NCBI RefSeq assembly: GCF_014268275.3
Contig: NZ_CP077084.1
Coordinates: 5,084,001-5,148,000 of the forward strand
Reading direction: 5' to 3'
Length of the DNA stretch: 64,000 bases
DNA from: Pseudomonas tritici
Lineage (GTDB): Bacteria; Pseudomonadota; Gammaproteobacteria; Pseudomonadales; Pseudomonadaceae
In this document: piece by piece, positions 17,363 through 25,833 of the stretch
Layout: each line of letters begins with the position of its first letter
Numbering within the stretch: position 1 is the stretch's first letter
Notes under the pieces: generated by a model
The model's input: only the letters and a program-made list of their open reading frames with translations
Database searches by the model: none
Told to the model about the DNA's origin: nothing
Position numbers and translations under genes: made by a program

Positions 17363-18322
17363 ATGGACAAGGCCCGCGCCGTCGAACACTTTCTCTACTA
17401 CCTTGCGCACCACCCGGCCCTCAGCGGCCTGAATCGTCCCACCGTGTTACTGGGCCATACCGAGCGCTACGACGCCATTGCCCAGGCGATCACCCACAGC
17501 AGCGCCGCCCGCTTCAACTTTCAGGTGCAGCGCCTGGACCTGGCGGCCAGCGACACACTCGCCCAGGCCATCGAAACCTGCGACCTGTACCTGTTCCTCT
17601 ACGATTCCTCCACCTTGCCCAATCCACGCGCCGAAGGCCCGGACTTTATCCGCACCCTGCAGGGCGTGATGGCCGAGCACTGGAAGAAATCCCTGCTGTT
17701 CAAGGATTACGGCGACTATTTCTACGACACCTTCAGCGTCGAGCCGCAGCGCATCGCCGACCTCAACGCCACACTGATCCGACGCATGTCCCAGGCCAAT
17801 GTGTTGAGCTTCACCGACAAGCACGGCTCGCGGCTGGAGGCGCCGCTGAGCAGCATCAAGAAGTGGACCAATATCAACGGCATCGGCAACCACGACCTGG
17901 CACCCGGCGAGATCGCGACCCACAGCGAAGCCATCAATGGCCAGGTGCGGTTTGTCGGCACCTTTCTCAGCACCATCCCGTTTGCACGCAAATATGGCGT
18001 GCTGCAATCACCGCTGGAGCTGTGGATCGAGAACTCGACCGTCTGCAGCGTAGCCAGTGAGGTGCCGGGGTTGGCCGATGACTTCAACAAGTACCTGAAT
18101 GCCAACCCGTCCAACCGGCGCGTGGAGGAATTAGGGATTGGGACCAATGAAGGGGTCAAGGATTTGTATGCGCGCAATGCCGGGTTTGAGGAGCGCCATT
18201 GTGGGTTGCATTTGGGCTTGGGGGGTGGGCAGAAAGGCAGCCATCACCTGGACCTGATCTTTGCCAGCGGGGTGTTGGCGCTGGATGACAAGCCGGTGTT
18301 TGATGGCAGGTTTGCGTTCTAA
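17363..18322 (+). CDS. M29 aminopeptidase/NicX-like metalloenzyme
   Basis: The 319-residue protein matches the M29 peptidase fold, which also includes the Fe(II) ring-cleaving dioxygenase NicX. The C-terminal metal-site pattern is intact: EELGIGTN (Glu256), HCGLHLGLGGG (His283) and HHLDL (His295, Asp297), as in M29 enzymes. The N-terminal half is Rossmann-like with VLLGHTERYDA and a LYLFLYDSS segment. Because both peptidases and a dioxygenase share this fold, the reaction is open. Its gene follows the 45-aa peptide gene with a hairpin between them, suggesting the peptide is its substrate or partner. ATG at 17363 has AGG nine bases upstream; another ATG nine bases earlier touches that AGG. Confidence 0.7.
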   Translation: MDKARAVEHFLYYLAHHPALSGLNRPTVLLGHTERYDAIAQAITHSSAARFNFQVQRLDLAASDTLAQAIETCDLYLFLYDSSTLPNPRAEGPDFIRTLQGVMAEHWKKSLLFKDYGDYFYDTFSVEPQRIADLNATLIRRMSQANVLSFTDKHGSRLEAPLSSIKKWTNINGIGNHDLAPGEIATHSEAINGQVRFVGTFLSTIPFARKYGVLQSPLELWIENSTVCSVASEVPGLADDFNKYLNANPSNRRVEELGIGTNEGVKDLYARNAGFEERHCGLHLGLGGGQKGSHHLDLIFASGVLALDDKPVFDGRFAF

Positions 18323-18353
18323 CCACTGACCTCATGAACGCTGAGGCTCTAAA

Positions 18354-18440
18354 TGTGGGAGCTGGCTTGCCTGCGATGCAGACACCTCGGTCTATCAGAC
18401 AGACCGCAGTGATGCCATCGCAGGCAAGCCAGCTCCCACA
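18354..18440. repeat. Paired REP element (GTGGGAGCTGGCTTGCC family)
   Basis: Inverted arms TGTGGGAGCTGGCTTGCCTG (from 18354) and its complement ending at 18440 are separated by a spacer that itself contains a short inverted repeat (CGGTCTATC / GACAGACCG region). It sits between the convergent metalloenzyme and rluB genes. Confidence 0.88.
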
Positions 18441-18465
18441 GTTGAACGCATTTCAAATTCAGACC

Positions 18466-18500
18466 AAAAAAAACGCCAACCCGAAGGTTGGCGTTTTTTT
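18466..18500 (-). terminator. Bidirectional intrinsic terminator, rluB side
   Basis: A8 followed by CGCCAACC, loop CGAA, GGTTGGCG and T7. It is perfectly symmetrical and lies 18 bases beyond the rluB stop. Confidence 0.93.
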
Positions 18501-18517
18501 ATGCAGCGCTTAGCAAA

Positions 18518-19729
18518 TCACTGCGGCTTCTTGCGACCAAAACCAGGACGCTGACCCGAACCGGCCGGGGCGCCACGGCGCTTGCCCGACGGCTCGTCCG
18601 CGACCAGTTTGGGGCCGGGGCGCTTATTTGCCGCCGGCTTGGCTGGACGCTTGGTGCTGGCGTTGTCGGCGGGGCGATCCGCTTCACCGCGATTGCTGCG
18701 ACCACCGGCCGGAGCTGGGCGCGGCGTGCGTGGAGCACGCTCGCCTTCCTGGCGCGATGGCGCGGTCGGACGACGCTCGCCTTCGATCTGCGGCTCACGG
18801 GAAATACGACCGCCGGTAGCCGGTGCATTCAGCGCAGGGCGCAGGATGCGGGCAACGCGCTCGGTACGAGCAACCGGACGCGACGATTTACGCTGCATAC
18901 GCTCAAGCTTGTCTTTGCTCTTGGCGTTCATCTGCGGCATCGCGACTGGCGTCAGGCCGACTTCGGCGCTGAGGATGTCGACTTCGTACTGGCTCATTTC
19001 GCGCCAGCGGCCCATCGGCAGGTCGGAGTTCAAGAACACCGGGCCGAAACGCACGCGCTTCAGGCGGCTGACCACCAGGCCCTGGGATTCCCACAGGCGA
19101 CGCACTTCACGGTTACGGCCTTCCATCACCACGCAGTGGTACCAGTGGTTGAAACCTTCGCCGCCTGGGGCCTGCTTGATATCGGTGAACTTGGCCGGGC
19201 CGTCTTCCAGCACCACGCCGGCTTTCAAGCGCTCGATCATCTCGTCATCGACTTCGCCACGCACACGCACAGCGTATTCGCGGTCCATCTCGTAGGACGG
19301 GTGCATCAGGCGGTTGGCCAATTCACCGTCAGTGGTGAACATCAGCAAGCCGGTGGTGTTGATGTCGAGACGACCGATGTTGATCCAACGGCCTTCTTTC
19401 GGCTTAGGCATCTTGTCGAACACGGTCGGACGGCCTTCCGGGTCGTCACGGGTGCAGATCTCGCCATCGGGCTTGTTGTACATGATCACGCGGCGCACCG
19501 ATTCGGCGGCCTCTTCACGCTTGATGACCTTGCCATCAATGGTGATTGCATCGTGCAGGTCGACGCGCTGGCCGAGGGTAGCCTCGACGCCGTTGACCTT
19601 GATGCGCTTCTGGGTGATCCAGGCTTCGACGTCGCGGCGCGAGCCCACGCCGATACGCGCCAGCACCTTTTGCAGTTTTTCACCTGCTGGGCCGATTTCC
19701 TGGCTGTCGTTCTGGTCTTTGTCGTTCAT
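18518..19729 (-). CDS. rluB: 23S rRNA pseudouridine synthase RluB
   Basis: RluB makes pseudouridine 2605 (E. coli numbering) in 23S rRNA. The protein has an N-terminal S4 RNA-binding domain (EKLQKVLARIGVGSRRDVEAW), then the RsuA/RluB catalytic domain with GRLDINTTGLLMFTTDGELAN, where the Asp is catalytic, and the later RLKRVRFGPVF. At 403 residues it is longer than E. coli RluB because of a basic, Arg/Pro/Ala/Gly-rich disordered tail after about residue 265. The ATG at 19729 has GGAGG eight to nine bases upstream; an in-frame GTG overlapping that site was rejected. Confidence 0.94.
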   Translation of the reverse strand: MNDKDQNDSQEIGPAGEKLQKVLARIGVGSRRDVEAWITQKRIKVNGVEATLGQRVDLHDAITIDGKVIKREEAAESVRRVIMYNKPDGEICTRDDPEGRPTVFDKMPKPKEGRWINIGRLDINTTGLLMFTTDGELANRLMHPSYEMDREYAVRVRGEVDDEMIERLKAGVVLEDGPAKFTDIKQAPGGEGFNHWYHCVVMEGRNREVRRLWESQGLVVSRLKRVRFGPVFLNSDLPMGRWREMSQYEVDILSAEVGLTPVAMPQMNAKSKDKLERMQRKSSRPVARTERVARILRPALNAPATGGRISREPQIEGERRPTAPSRQEGERAPRTPRPAPAGGRSNRGEADRPADNASTKRPAKPAANKRPGPKLVADEPSGKRRGAPAGSGQRPGFGRKKPQ

Positions 19730-19873
19730 CTTAAGCACCTCCCGGTGGGTCGATTCAGGCGTGGCCTGAAGAGTGTTGAAAGCGGGGCTTTGGCCGAATA
19801 GCTCGGCAAAGGGTCGCGAATCATACGCGCATGACGCGCGTTGCGCATCAGAGACTAGTCGATATGGCCCAAG

Positions 19874-20065
19874 TCATTTGCTTTTCCGCCGACCGGTGGC
19901 GCCCAGGGCCAGCAATCGGAGCTCGGCCTCGGCCAACACTGTGCGCTTGTCGACCTTGTCGAGTTTCTTCCAGGCACGGATTTCGCGCTTGTTGCGGCCA
20001 CAGCCAAGGCAGATGTCGTCGCTGAATTTGCAGACGCTGATGCAGGGGTCTTTGGTTGAACTCAT
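19874..20065 (-). CDS. DUF1289 cysteine-containing protein
   Basis: The 63-residue protein matches the small DUF1289 family with PCISVCKF and DDICLGCGRNKREI; the four cysteines (CxxxC and CxxC) suggest a zinc or Fe-S site. The second half is basic (KKLDKVDKRTVLAEAELRLLAL). The family has no proven function. The ATG has GGGAGA about six bases upstream. It lies between scpB and rluB on the same strand, so it may be read through from the scp operon. Confidence 0.85.
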   Translation of the reverse strand: MSSTKDPCISVCKFSDDICLGCGRNKREIRAWKKLDKVDKRTVLAEAELRLLALGATGRRKSK

Positions 20066-20091
20066 ATGATTTCTCCCTGGCAACAATAATC

Positions 20092-20107
20092 AAATGTGGG
20101 AGCGGGC
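20092..20107. repeat. Orphan REP half-site
   Basis: AAATGTGGGAGCGGGC matches the outer arm of the GTGGGAGCGGGCTTGC REP family but has no inverted partner nearby. It sits between scpB and the DUF1289 gene. Confidence 0.6.
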
Positions 20108-20120
20108 CTGGCGGATCGCG

Positions 20121-21059
20121 TTAGTCTTCAAACTCGCGGCGCTCGTTCTCGATGGCTTCGGCCAGGGCCCTGGCTTCGTCTTCTTCGTCGCTCAGCGGCG
20201 GCTGTTCGAGGGCGGCGACGGCGGCCAGGAGTTTCTCGCGGGCTTCGGCCACGCCGAGGACATCTTCTTCGGGCTCAGGCTCGGATTCAGGTTCGACCTC
20301 GGGCTCAACGTCCACGTTCACTTGGGCTTCAGGCTCTGCCGCGCCATCACGCAACAGGTCGTCGAAGTCGGTCTTGATGCCCTGCTCCATGTCGTCCAGC
20401 TCAAGCAACAACGTGTGGAAACTGGTCTCGTCCTTCGGTTCTTCCGGCTCGGCGCTGGCATCCGCCAACTCTTGCAGGCTGGCGGGCACGGGGGCGTCGT
20501 CGAAGTCCAGCACCGGGTCGGGTTCCATTTCGCGCAGTTCGGCGAGCGGCGGCAGGTCGTCGAGGTTTTTCAGGTTAAAGTGGTCGAGGAACACCTTGGT
20601 GGTGGCAAACATCGCCGGTTTGCCGGGAACGTCACGGTAGCCAACGATGCGGATCCACTCGCGCTCCAGCAAGGTCTTGACGATATGGCTGTTGACCGCC
20701 ACGCCACGTACGTCCTCGATCTCGCCCCGGGTGATGGGCTGGCGGTAGGCGATCAGCGCCATGGTTTCCAGCATTGCCCGCGAATAACGTTGCGGGCGCT
20801 CTTCCCACAAACGCCCAACCCACGGGGAAAACTTCTCACGGATCTGCAGGCGATAACCCGACGCCACCTCGCGCAGTTCAAAGGCACGGCCGTCGCAGGA
20901 TTTGCGCAATATCTCCAGCGCCTTCTTGAACACCGGCGGCTCAGGGCGCTCGGCTTCTTCAAAGAGTTCGAACAAGCGCTCCAGGGATTGCGGTTTACCC
21001 GAGGCCAGGAGAAAGGCCTCCAGCAGCGGCGCCAGTTCGCGGGGTTCAGTCAGATTCAT
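20121..21059 (-). CDS. scpB: Segregation and condensation protein ScpB
   Basis: ScpB dimers bind ScpA and SMC to form the bacterial condensin. The first 190 residues hold the two winged-helix domains (LAPLLEAFLLASGKPQSLER; SRAMLETMALIAYRQPITRG, the highly conserved second-helix block; VNSHIVKTLLEREWIRIVG). The remaining about 120 residues are an acidic Glu/Pro-rich tail that makes the protein (312 aa) longer than the Bacillus form. It is 12 bases downstream of scpA in the same operon. Confidence 0.94.
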   Translation of the reverse strand: MNLTEPRELAPLLEAFLLASGKPQSLERLFELFEEAERPEPPVFKKALEILRKSCDGRAFELREVASGYRLQIREKFSPWVGRLWEERPQRYSRAMLETMALIAYRQPITRGEIEDVRGVAVNSHIVKTLLEREWIRIVGYRDVPGKPAMFATTKVFLDHFNLKNLDDLPPLAELREMEPDPVLDFDDAPVPASLQELADASAEPEEPKDETSFHTLLLELDDMEQGIKTDFDDLLRDGAAEPEAQVNVDVEPEVEPESEPEPEEDVLGVAEAREKLLAAVAALEQPPLSDEEDEARALAEAIENERREFED

Positions 21060-21071
21060 CGATTCAGCTCT

Positions 21072-21890
21072 TTATTCGGCTCGCGCCCGCACGTGGATAG
21101 CCGCAAAAGGCTCATTCTGGACCAGCTCGACCAAGGATTCCTTGACCAATTCAAGGATCGCCATAAAAGTCACCACCACCCCCAGGCGCCCTTCTTCTTT
21201 CGTAAACAGTTCGACAAAAGGCACAAACCCGCCACCTTTGAGGCGATCCAGCACATCGCTCATGCGCTCGCGGGTCGACAACGCTTCGCGGCTGACCTGG
21301 TGGCTTTCAAACATATCGCCACGGCGCAGTACCTCGGCCATGGACATCAATAATTCTTCCAGGCTCACGTCCGGCAGCAACTTGCGCGCGCGGGCCTCGG
21401 GCGCGTCGAGTTTGGGCACGACCACGTCGCGGCCCACCCGGCTCAAGCCATCGATACCTTCGGCGGCCGCCTTGAAGCGCTCGTACTCTTGCAGGCGACG
21501 GATCAGTTCGGCGCGCGGGTCGTCTTCTTCGGCCTCAACCGTCTCCGAGCGCGGCAGCAGCATGCGCGACTTAATCTCGGCAAGCATGGCGGCCATCACC
21601 AGGTACTCGGCGGCCAGTTCCAGGCGCACCGACTGCATCAACTCTACATAGCCCATGTACTGACGGGTGATTTCCGCCACCGGGATGTCGAGGATGTTGA
21701 TGTTCTGCTTGCGGATCAGGTAGAGCAGCAAGTCCAGCGGGCCTTCGAAGGCTTCAAGGAAGACTTCCAGGGCGTCCGGCGGGATGTACAAGTCCAGCGG
21801 CATTTCCAGCACGGCCTGGCCGTACACCATTGCAAATGGCAGTTCCTGCTGGGCGCCGGCCTGGCTGTCGACGGTTTCCACAGACGACAT
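21072..21890 (-). CDS. scpA: Segregation and condensation protein ScpA
   Basis: ScpA is the kleisin bridging SMC heads. The 272-residue protein carries the kleisin N-terminal block FEGPLDLLLYLIRKQNINILDIPVAEITRQY and AAEYLVMAAMLAEIKSRMLLP, and a C-terminal winged helix ending GRLGVVVTFMAILELVKESLVEL. An N-terminal extension of about 45 residues precedes the core. Its ATG begins directly after the TGA of the upstream YciO-type gene, indicating translational coupling. Confidence 0.95.
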   Translation of the reverse strand: MSSVETVDSQAGAQQELPFAMVYGQAVLEMPLDLYIPPDALEVFLEAFEGPLDLLLYLIRKQNINILDIPVAEITRQYMGYVELMQSVRLELAAEYLVMAAMLAEIKSRMLLPRSETVEAEEDDPRAELIRRLQEYERFKAAAEGIDGLSRVGRDVVVPKLDAPEARARKLLPDVSLEELLMSMAEVLRRGDMFESHQVSREALSTRERMSDVLDRLKGGGFVPFVELFTKEEGRLGVVVTFMAILELVKESLVELVQNEPFAAIHVRARAE

Positions 21891-22520
21891 TCAGGCCTCA
21901 ACCATAAATGGAGCAGGGTCGCCGCAACCCACACGGATGACCTCGGGTTCGCCGTCGGCCAGGTTGATCACCGTAGAGGCTTTGCCACCGCCGAAGCCGC
22001 CGTCGATGATCAGGTCCACCTGTTTTTCCAGGAGCTGGCGCATTTCGTACGGGTCTTCCAGCGGTTCGCTGTCGCCGGGCATGATCAACGACACGCTCAT
22101 CAGTGGCTCACCCAGCTCGGCCAGCAGCGCCAGGGCAATCGGATGCTCCGGCACGCGCAGACCGATGGTACGTTTCTTCGGGTGCAGCAGCAGGCGCGGC
22201 ACTTCGCGGGTGGCGTTGAGAATGAAGGTGTAGGGTCCAGGCGTGTGAGCCTTGAGCAGGCGGAAGGTGCCGGTGTCGACCTTGGCGAACAGCCCCAGTT
22301 GGGACAAGTCGCTGCAGATCAGCGCAAAGTTGTGGTTCTTGTCCAGGTCACGCAGGCGTCTTACACGCTCTACCGCGCCCTTGTCGCCGATCTGGCAACC
22401 AATAGCGTAGGACGAATCCGTTGGGTAGATCACCACGCCGCCGGCGCGAATGATCTCGACGGCCTGTTTGATCAGGCGCGCCTGGGGGTTTTCCGGATGA
22501 ATCTGGAAAAATTGACTCAC
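21891..22520 (-). CDS. TsaC/YciO/Sua5-family protein
   Basis: The family makes threonylcarbamoyl-AMP for the t6A modification of tRNA, although YciO-type members may have another role. The 209-residue protein has GGVVIYPTDSSYAIGCQIGDK, the conserved substrate pocket, followed by KRTIGLRVPEHPIALALL and STVINLADGEPEVIRVG. The Pro-rich HTPGPYTFIL segment matches YciO as much as TsaC, so I do not assign tsaC. GTG (VSQFFQIHPENP) is chosen as start because AGGTAG precedes it. Confidence 0.88.
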   Translation of the reverse strand: MSQFFQIHPENPQARLIKQAVEIIRAGGVVIYPTDSSYAIGCQIGDKGAVERVRRLRDLDKNHNFALICSDLSQLGLFAKVDTGTFRLLKAHTPGPYTFILNATREVPRLLLHPKKRTIGLRVPEHPIALALLAELGEPLMSVSLIMPGDSEPLEDPYEMRQLLEKQVDLIIDGGFGGGKASTVINLADGEPEVIRVGCGDPAPFMVEA

Positions 22521-22533
22521 GTGTTCTACCTGT

Positions 22534-23397
22534 TCAGACGGTGGCAATAATGGGGTCATGCTTGAATCGCCCCCACAAGAGCGGCAAATCCTCCGGGACC
22601 TGGCGATACTCGCCGATCTCGGACCAGCCGCCTGGGCCATGAAAGTCACTGCCGGCACTGACCAGCAGACCAAATTCGCGAGCAAGAATCGCCAGGCTGC
22701 CCACCTGTTCGGCGGGTTGATGCCCGTTGACCACTTCAATCGCGTGACCACCCGCACCAATATAGTCGCTGATCAGCTTGCGGCGCTTGCTGCGGGTGAA
22801 ATCGTAATGCCAAGGGTGCGCCAGGCTGACCCAGGCCCCGGAGGCGCGCAGGGTCTCGACGGTGTCTTCCAGGGTCGGCCAGTGCAACTTCACATCCCCC
22901 AACTTGCCGGCGCCCAGCCATTTGCGAAAGGCTTCGGCACGGTCTTTAACAAAACCTTCACGTACCATCCAGTCGGCAAAATGCGGCCGGGCCGGTGCGT
23001 TGCCGCTGTCGCCCAGTTCCTGCTGGATGGCGCGGGCGCCGTCGAGGGCATTGGGCATGCCTTTAAGGCTGAGTTTTCGGCTTATTTCTTCGGACCGCAG
23101 CCAACGGCCATCGTGCAAATTAGCGATGGCCTGCACCAGTGCCGGGGCTTTCTGATCAAACCCGTAGCCAAGCACATGAATGGTGGCGCCGCCCCAGGTG
23201 CAGGACAATTCCACGCCGTTGACCAGCTGCATGCCCAGCGCGTGCGCGGTTTCGCGGGCTTCGTCCAGCCCTTCGAGGGTGTCGTGGTCGGTCAACGAAA
23301 GGACTCGCACGCCTTTTTCAAACGCACGCGCAACCAGTACCGCAGGCGCCAGGGCGCCGTCGGAGGCCGTGCTGTGGCAGTGCAAATCAACATTCAC
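22534..23397 (-). CDS. rnm: PHP-domain exoribonuclease, RNase AM-like (YciV/TrpH)
   Basis: The 287-residue PHP protein has the four classic motifs: DLHCHSTASDG, LTDHDTLEG, an Asn/His segment GVELSC, and AHPWHYDF plus the late SAGSDFHGPGG. These histidines and aspartates hold the trinuclear metal site. The E. coli homologue YciV (RNase AM) is a 5'-3' exoribonuclease that trims 5' ends of rRNA and short RNAs. It is upstream of the YciO gene on the same strand with a 13-base gap. The GTG start is the best guess; the frame continues another 14 codons upstream to a TTG. Confidence 0.88.
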   Translation of the reverse strand: MNVDLHCHSTASDGALAPAVLVARAFEKGVRVLSLTDHDTLEGLDEARETAHALGMQLVNGVELSCTWGGATIHVLGYGFDQKAPALVQAIANLHDGRWLRSEEISRKLSLKGMPNALDGARAIQQELGDSGNAPARPHFADWMVREGFVKDRAEAFRKWLGAGKLGDVKLHWPTLEDTVETLRASGAWVSLAHPWHYDFTRSKRRKLISDYIGAGGHAIEVVNGHQPAEQVGSLAILAREFGLLVSAGSDFHGPGGWSEIGEYRQVPEDLPLLWGRFKHDPIIATV

Positions 23398-23484
23398 GGG
23401 GCTTTGTAACCTCAAGTCAGCTGGCGCTTTCGCTACCAAGGATGTTTGTTATTATGCCGCCACATCCAGCTTCTGGCTCTTACT

Positions 23485-24081
23485 GTGAAACAATTCATCG
23501 ACTTCATCCCGCTGTTGCTGTTTTTCATCGTTTACAAACTCGACCCCAGGGTCATTGATCTGGCCGGCCATGAGCTGACGTTCGGGGGCATCTACAGCGC
23601 CACCGCCGTGCTTATCATCAGTTCCCTCGTGGTCTACGGCGCCCTCTTCATCTCCCAGCGCAAACTGGAAAAAAGCCAATGGCTGACTTTAGTCGCGTGC
23701 CTGGTCTTCGGCAGCCTGACCCTGGCCTTCCACAGTGAAACCTTCCTTAAATGGAAAGCCCCGGTGGTGAACTGGCTGTTCGCCCTGGCGTTCATCGGCA
23801 GCCACTTCATCGGTGACCGCCTGCTGATCAAGCGAATCATGGGCCATGCGCTGACCCTCCCGGAGCCGGTGTGGGTGCGTTTGAACGTGGCCTGGATCGT
23901 GTTTTTCCTGTTCTGCGGTGCTGCCAACCTGTTCGTGGCGTTCACCTTCCAGGACTACTGGGTCGACTTCAAAGTCTTCGGCAGCCTTGGCATGACCGTG
24001 CTGTTCCTGGTTGCCCAGGGTATTTACCTGTCGCGCCATCTGCATGACACCGACCCTACCACGCCAAAAACCGAGGACTGA
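23485..24081 (+). CDS. yciB: Inner-membrane septation protein YciB (IspZ)
   Basis: The 198-residue protein has five or six membrane helices and the YciB family start [18 protein letters not shown]. It also has the conserved [20 protein letters not shown] and [21 protein letters not shown] blocks. YciB links cell elongation and division machineries. It starts at GTG with a weak ribosome-binding site and is divergent from the PHP gene with about 90 bases between starts. Confidence 0.93.
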   Translation: MKQFIDFIPLLLFFIVYKLDPRVIDLAGHELTFGGIYSATAVLIISSLVVYGALFISQRKLEKSQWLTLVACLVFGSLTLAFHSETFLKWKAPVVNWLFALAFIGSHFIGDRLLIKRIMGHALTLPEPVWVRLNVAWIVFFLFCGAANLFVAFTFQDYWVDFKVFGSLGMTVLFLVAQGIYLSRHLHDTDPTTPKTED

Positions 24082-24082
24082 C

Positions 24083-24382
24083 ATGCTCTACGCCATCATT
24101 GCTACCGACGTTGCCAACTCGCTGGAAAAGCGCCTTTCCGTGCGCCCGGCTCACGTCGAGCGCCTCAAACAGCTGCAAGCCGAAGGCCGTATCGTATTGG
24201 CCGGCCCGCATCCGGCAGTGGACAGCAATGACCCGGGCGATGCCGGTTTCACCGGTAGCCTGATCGTCGCCGAGTTCGCCTCCCTGGCCGATGCCCAGGC
24301 TTGGGCCAAGGCCGATCCTTATGTTGCAGCAGGCGTTTACGCTGACGTCGTGATCAAGCCGTTCAAGCAAGTCCTGCCTTGA
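24083..24382 (+). CDS. yciI: YciI-like protein
   Basis: The 99-residue protein shows the ferredoxin-like YciI fold: [46 protein letters not shown], and [17 protein letters not shown]. The conserved His in PAH and the GPHP turn are present. YciI homologues are small dimers sometimes fused to other enzymes; their function is unclear. The ATG follows the yciB stop by one base, so the two are translationally coupled. Confidence 0.92.
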   Translation: MLYAIIATDVANSLEKRLSVRPAHVERLKQLQAEGRIVLAGPHPAVDSNDPGDAGFTGSLIVAEFASLADAQAWAKADPYVAAGVYADVVIKPFKQVLP

Positions 24383-24488
24383 CTCAGGTCGCGCCGAACC
24401 ATTTCAGTTCGGCGCGCTCCTAATTGCTCATTATTCTGGGTAACCTGCCGACAACGTTCTGAATATTCGTGTGGAATCAGGAGTTCCG

Positions 24489-24896
24489 ATGCGCTTACGT
24501 CAGTTGTGTCTGTTGGTAGTGTTAATGATCGGGGCTACGGCCCACGCTGAAGAAACCTCGAACACCGGCAGTTCCACGCCCCTGTCCCTGAGTGCCGGCG
24601 CCCAGATCACCGAGTTGCAGCAACGTTTGAAAGAAAGCGAACGCCAGCGTGAAGAACTGGGCAAGCAGCTGCAAAGTGCGGATGCCTCCCGCGAAAGCGC
24701 CCAATTGAGTCGCCTTCGCCAAGAGAACCAACGCCTGGCCCAGCAACTCAAAGATTCACAGGGCGGCGCCTTGAACCGCTGGCTGACCGAGCAACAGCAA
24801 TGGTTTGTCACCGGAGGGGCCGTCGCTCTGATCGCCCTGCTGTGCGGGATCTTCGCCAGCGGTGGGCACCGTCGCCGTCGACAATGGCTAAATTGA
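24489..24896 (+). CDS. Periplasmic coiled-coil protein with C-terminal membrane anchor
   Basis: The 135-residue precursor has a signal peptide (LCLLVVLMIGATAHAEE, cut near residue 21), a central coiled coil (about 37-90) rich in Gln, Glu, Arg and Leu, and a C-terminal transmembrane helix (FVTGGAVALIALLCGIFASG) with a basic HRRRRQW end. This resembles the anchor half of the YgiM/TIGR04211 family without the SH3 part. Its ATG follows CAGGAG. It is eight bases upstream of the response regulator and may be in one operon with it, pointing to an envelope-stress role. Confidence 0.75.
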   Translation: MRLRQLCLLVVLMIGATAHAEETSNTGSSTPLSLSAGAQITELQQRLKESERQREELGKQLQSADASRESAQLSRLRQENQRLAQQLKDSQGGALNRWLTEQQQWFVTGGAVALIALLCGIFASGGHRRRRQWLN

Positions 24897-24903
24897 GTGA
24901 GTC

Positions 24904-25581
24904 ATGAGCGAGCTGTTACTGATAGATGATGACCAGGAGCTCTGCGAGCTGCTGACCAGTTGGCTGAGCCAGGAAGGCTTCCAGGTGCGCGCCTGCCATG
25001 ACGGCTTGAGCGCCCGCAAAGCCTTGGCCGACAGCGCCCCGGCAGCGGTGGTGCTCGACGTGATGCTGCCCGACGGCAGCGGGCTGGAGCTGCTCAAGCA
25101 ATTGCGCAACGACCACCCGGAGCTGCCGGTGCTGATGCTCTCGGCCCGCGGCGAACCCCTGGACCGCATCCTCGGCCTGGAACTGGGCGCCGACGATTAC
25201 CTGGCCAAACCCTGCGACCCACGCGAGCTTACCGCTCGCCTGCGCGCCGTTCTGCGCCGCAGCCACCCGGCCGCCGTGTCCTCACAGCTGGAACTGGGCG
25301 ACTTGTGCTTCAGCCCGGTGCGCGGCGTGGTCAGCATCGATGAACAGGAATTCACCCTCACCGTCTCCGAAAGTCGTCTGCTGGAAGCCCTGCTACGCCA
25401 GCCCGGCGAGCCGCTGGACAAACAGGAACTGGCGCAGATCGCCCTGGGCCGCAAGTTGACCCTTTACGATCGCAGCCTGGACATGCACGTCAGCAACCTG
25501 CGCAAAAAGATCGGCCCGCACCCGGATGGCCGGCCGCGGATCGTGGCGTTGCGTAGCCGTGGTTACTATTACAGCCTCTAA
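24904..25581 (+). CDS. cpxR: Envelope-stress response regulator, CpxR-like
   Basis: The 225-residue OmpR-family regulator has a receiver domain with IDDDQEL acidic pair, phosphoacceptor Asp in VVLDVMLPDGSG and the Lys in YLAKPCDP. A winged-helix DNA-binding domain ends YDRSLDMHVSNLRKKIG and RGYYYSL, as in CpxR. The partner kinase gene lies about 800 bases downstream, separated by a Spy-like gene. The Spy-like protein promoter carries a CpxR-type GTAAA repeat. Confidence 0.88.
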   Translation: MSELLLIDDDQELCELLTSWLSQEGFQVRACHDGLSARKALADSAPAAVVLDVMLPDGSGLELLKQLRNDHPELPVLMLSARGEPLDRILGLELGADDYLAKPCDPRELTARLRAVLRRSHPAAVSSQLELGDLCFSPVRGVVSIDEQEFTLTVSESRLLEALLRQPGEPLDKQELAQIALGRKLTLYDRSLDMHVSNLRKKIGPHPDGRPRIVALRSRGYYYSL

Positions 25582-25590
25582 GCGCTAACC

Positions 25591-25689
25591 CTGTGGGAGC
25601 TGTCGAGCTTTAGCGAGGCTGCGATGGGATCGACTCGGTGCATCTGTGATACCGAGCCGATCCCATCGCAGGCAAACCAGCTCCCACAG
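25591..25689. repeat. Paired REP element, diverged left arm
   Basis: CTGTGGGAGCTG (25591) and CAGCTCCCACAG (to 25689) are the outer arms. Inside, GCGATGGGATCG and its inverted copy CGATCCCATCGC frame a loop with ACTCGGT / ACCGAG, so the whole element can fold as nested hairpins. The left arm reads TCGAGCTTTAGCGAGG where other copies read GCTTGCC. Confidence 0.75.
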
Positions 25690-25711
25690 GCGATACACCC
25701 AGCGCTGATAG

Positions 25712-25732
25712 TTTTGTCAGTTACCGACAAAA
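25712..25732. promoter_or_regulatory. Perfect 7-bp palindrome TTTTGTC-N7-GACAAAA
   Basis: This symmetrical site lies just upstream of the CpxR-like box and about 100 bases before the Spy-like gene. It may be a dimeric regulator operator. No matching known factor is claimed. Confidence 0.4.
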
Positions 25733-25737
25733 TCCTC

Positions 25738-25753
25738 TTTACCGAAGCTTTAC
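25738..25753 (-). promoter_or_regulatory. CpxR-type box (GTAAA-N6-GTAAA)
   Basis: On the minus strand the site reads GTAAA, six bases, GTAAA, the tandem pattern of CpxR boxes. It lies 81 bases before the Spy-like start, downstream of a CpxR-like regulator gene. Binding is inferred. Confidence 0.6.
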
Positions 25754-25833
25754 CCACACCTGACCGCCGCTGACCTTGATCTCCGTAATCTACTCACATC
25801 CGGAATCACCGGAATAGAGACAGGAGAATCACC

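Noticed and set aside
18488..19801. 437-residue plus-strand frame over rluB
   Set aside because: It is antisense to a well-recognised RluB with complete motifs; it arises from high GC content.
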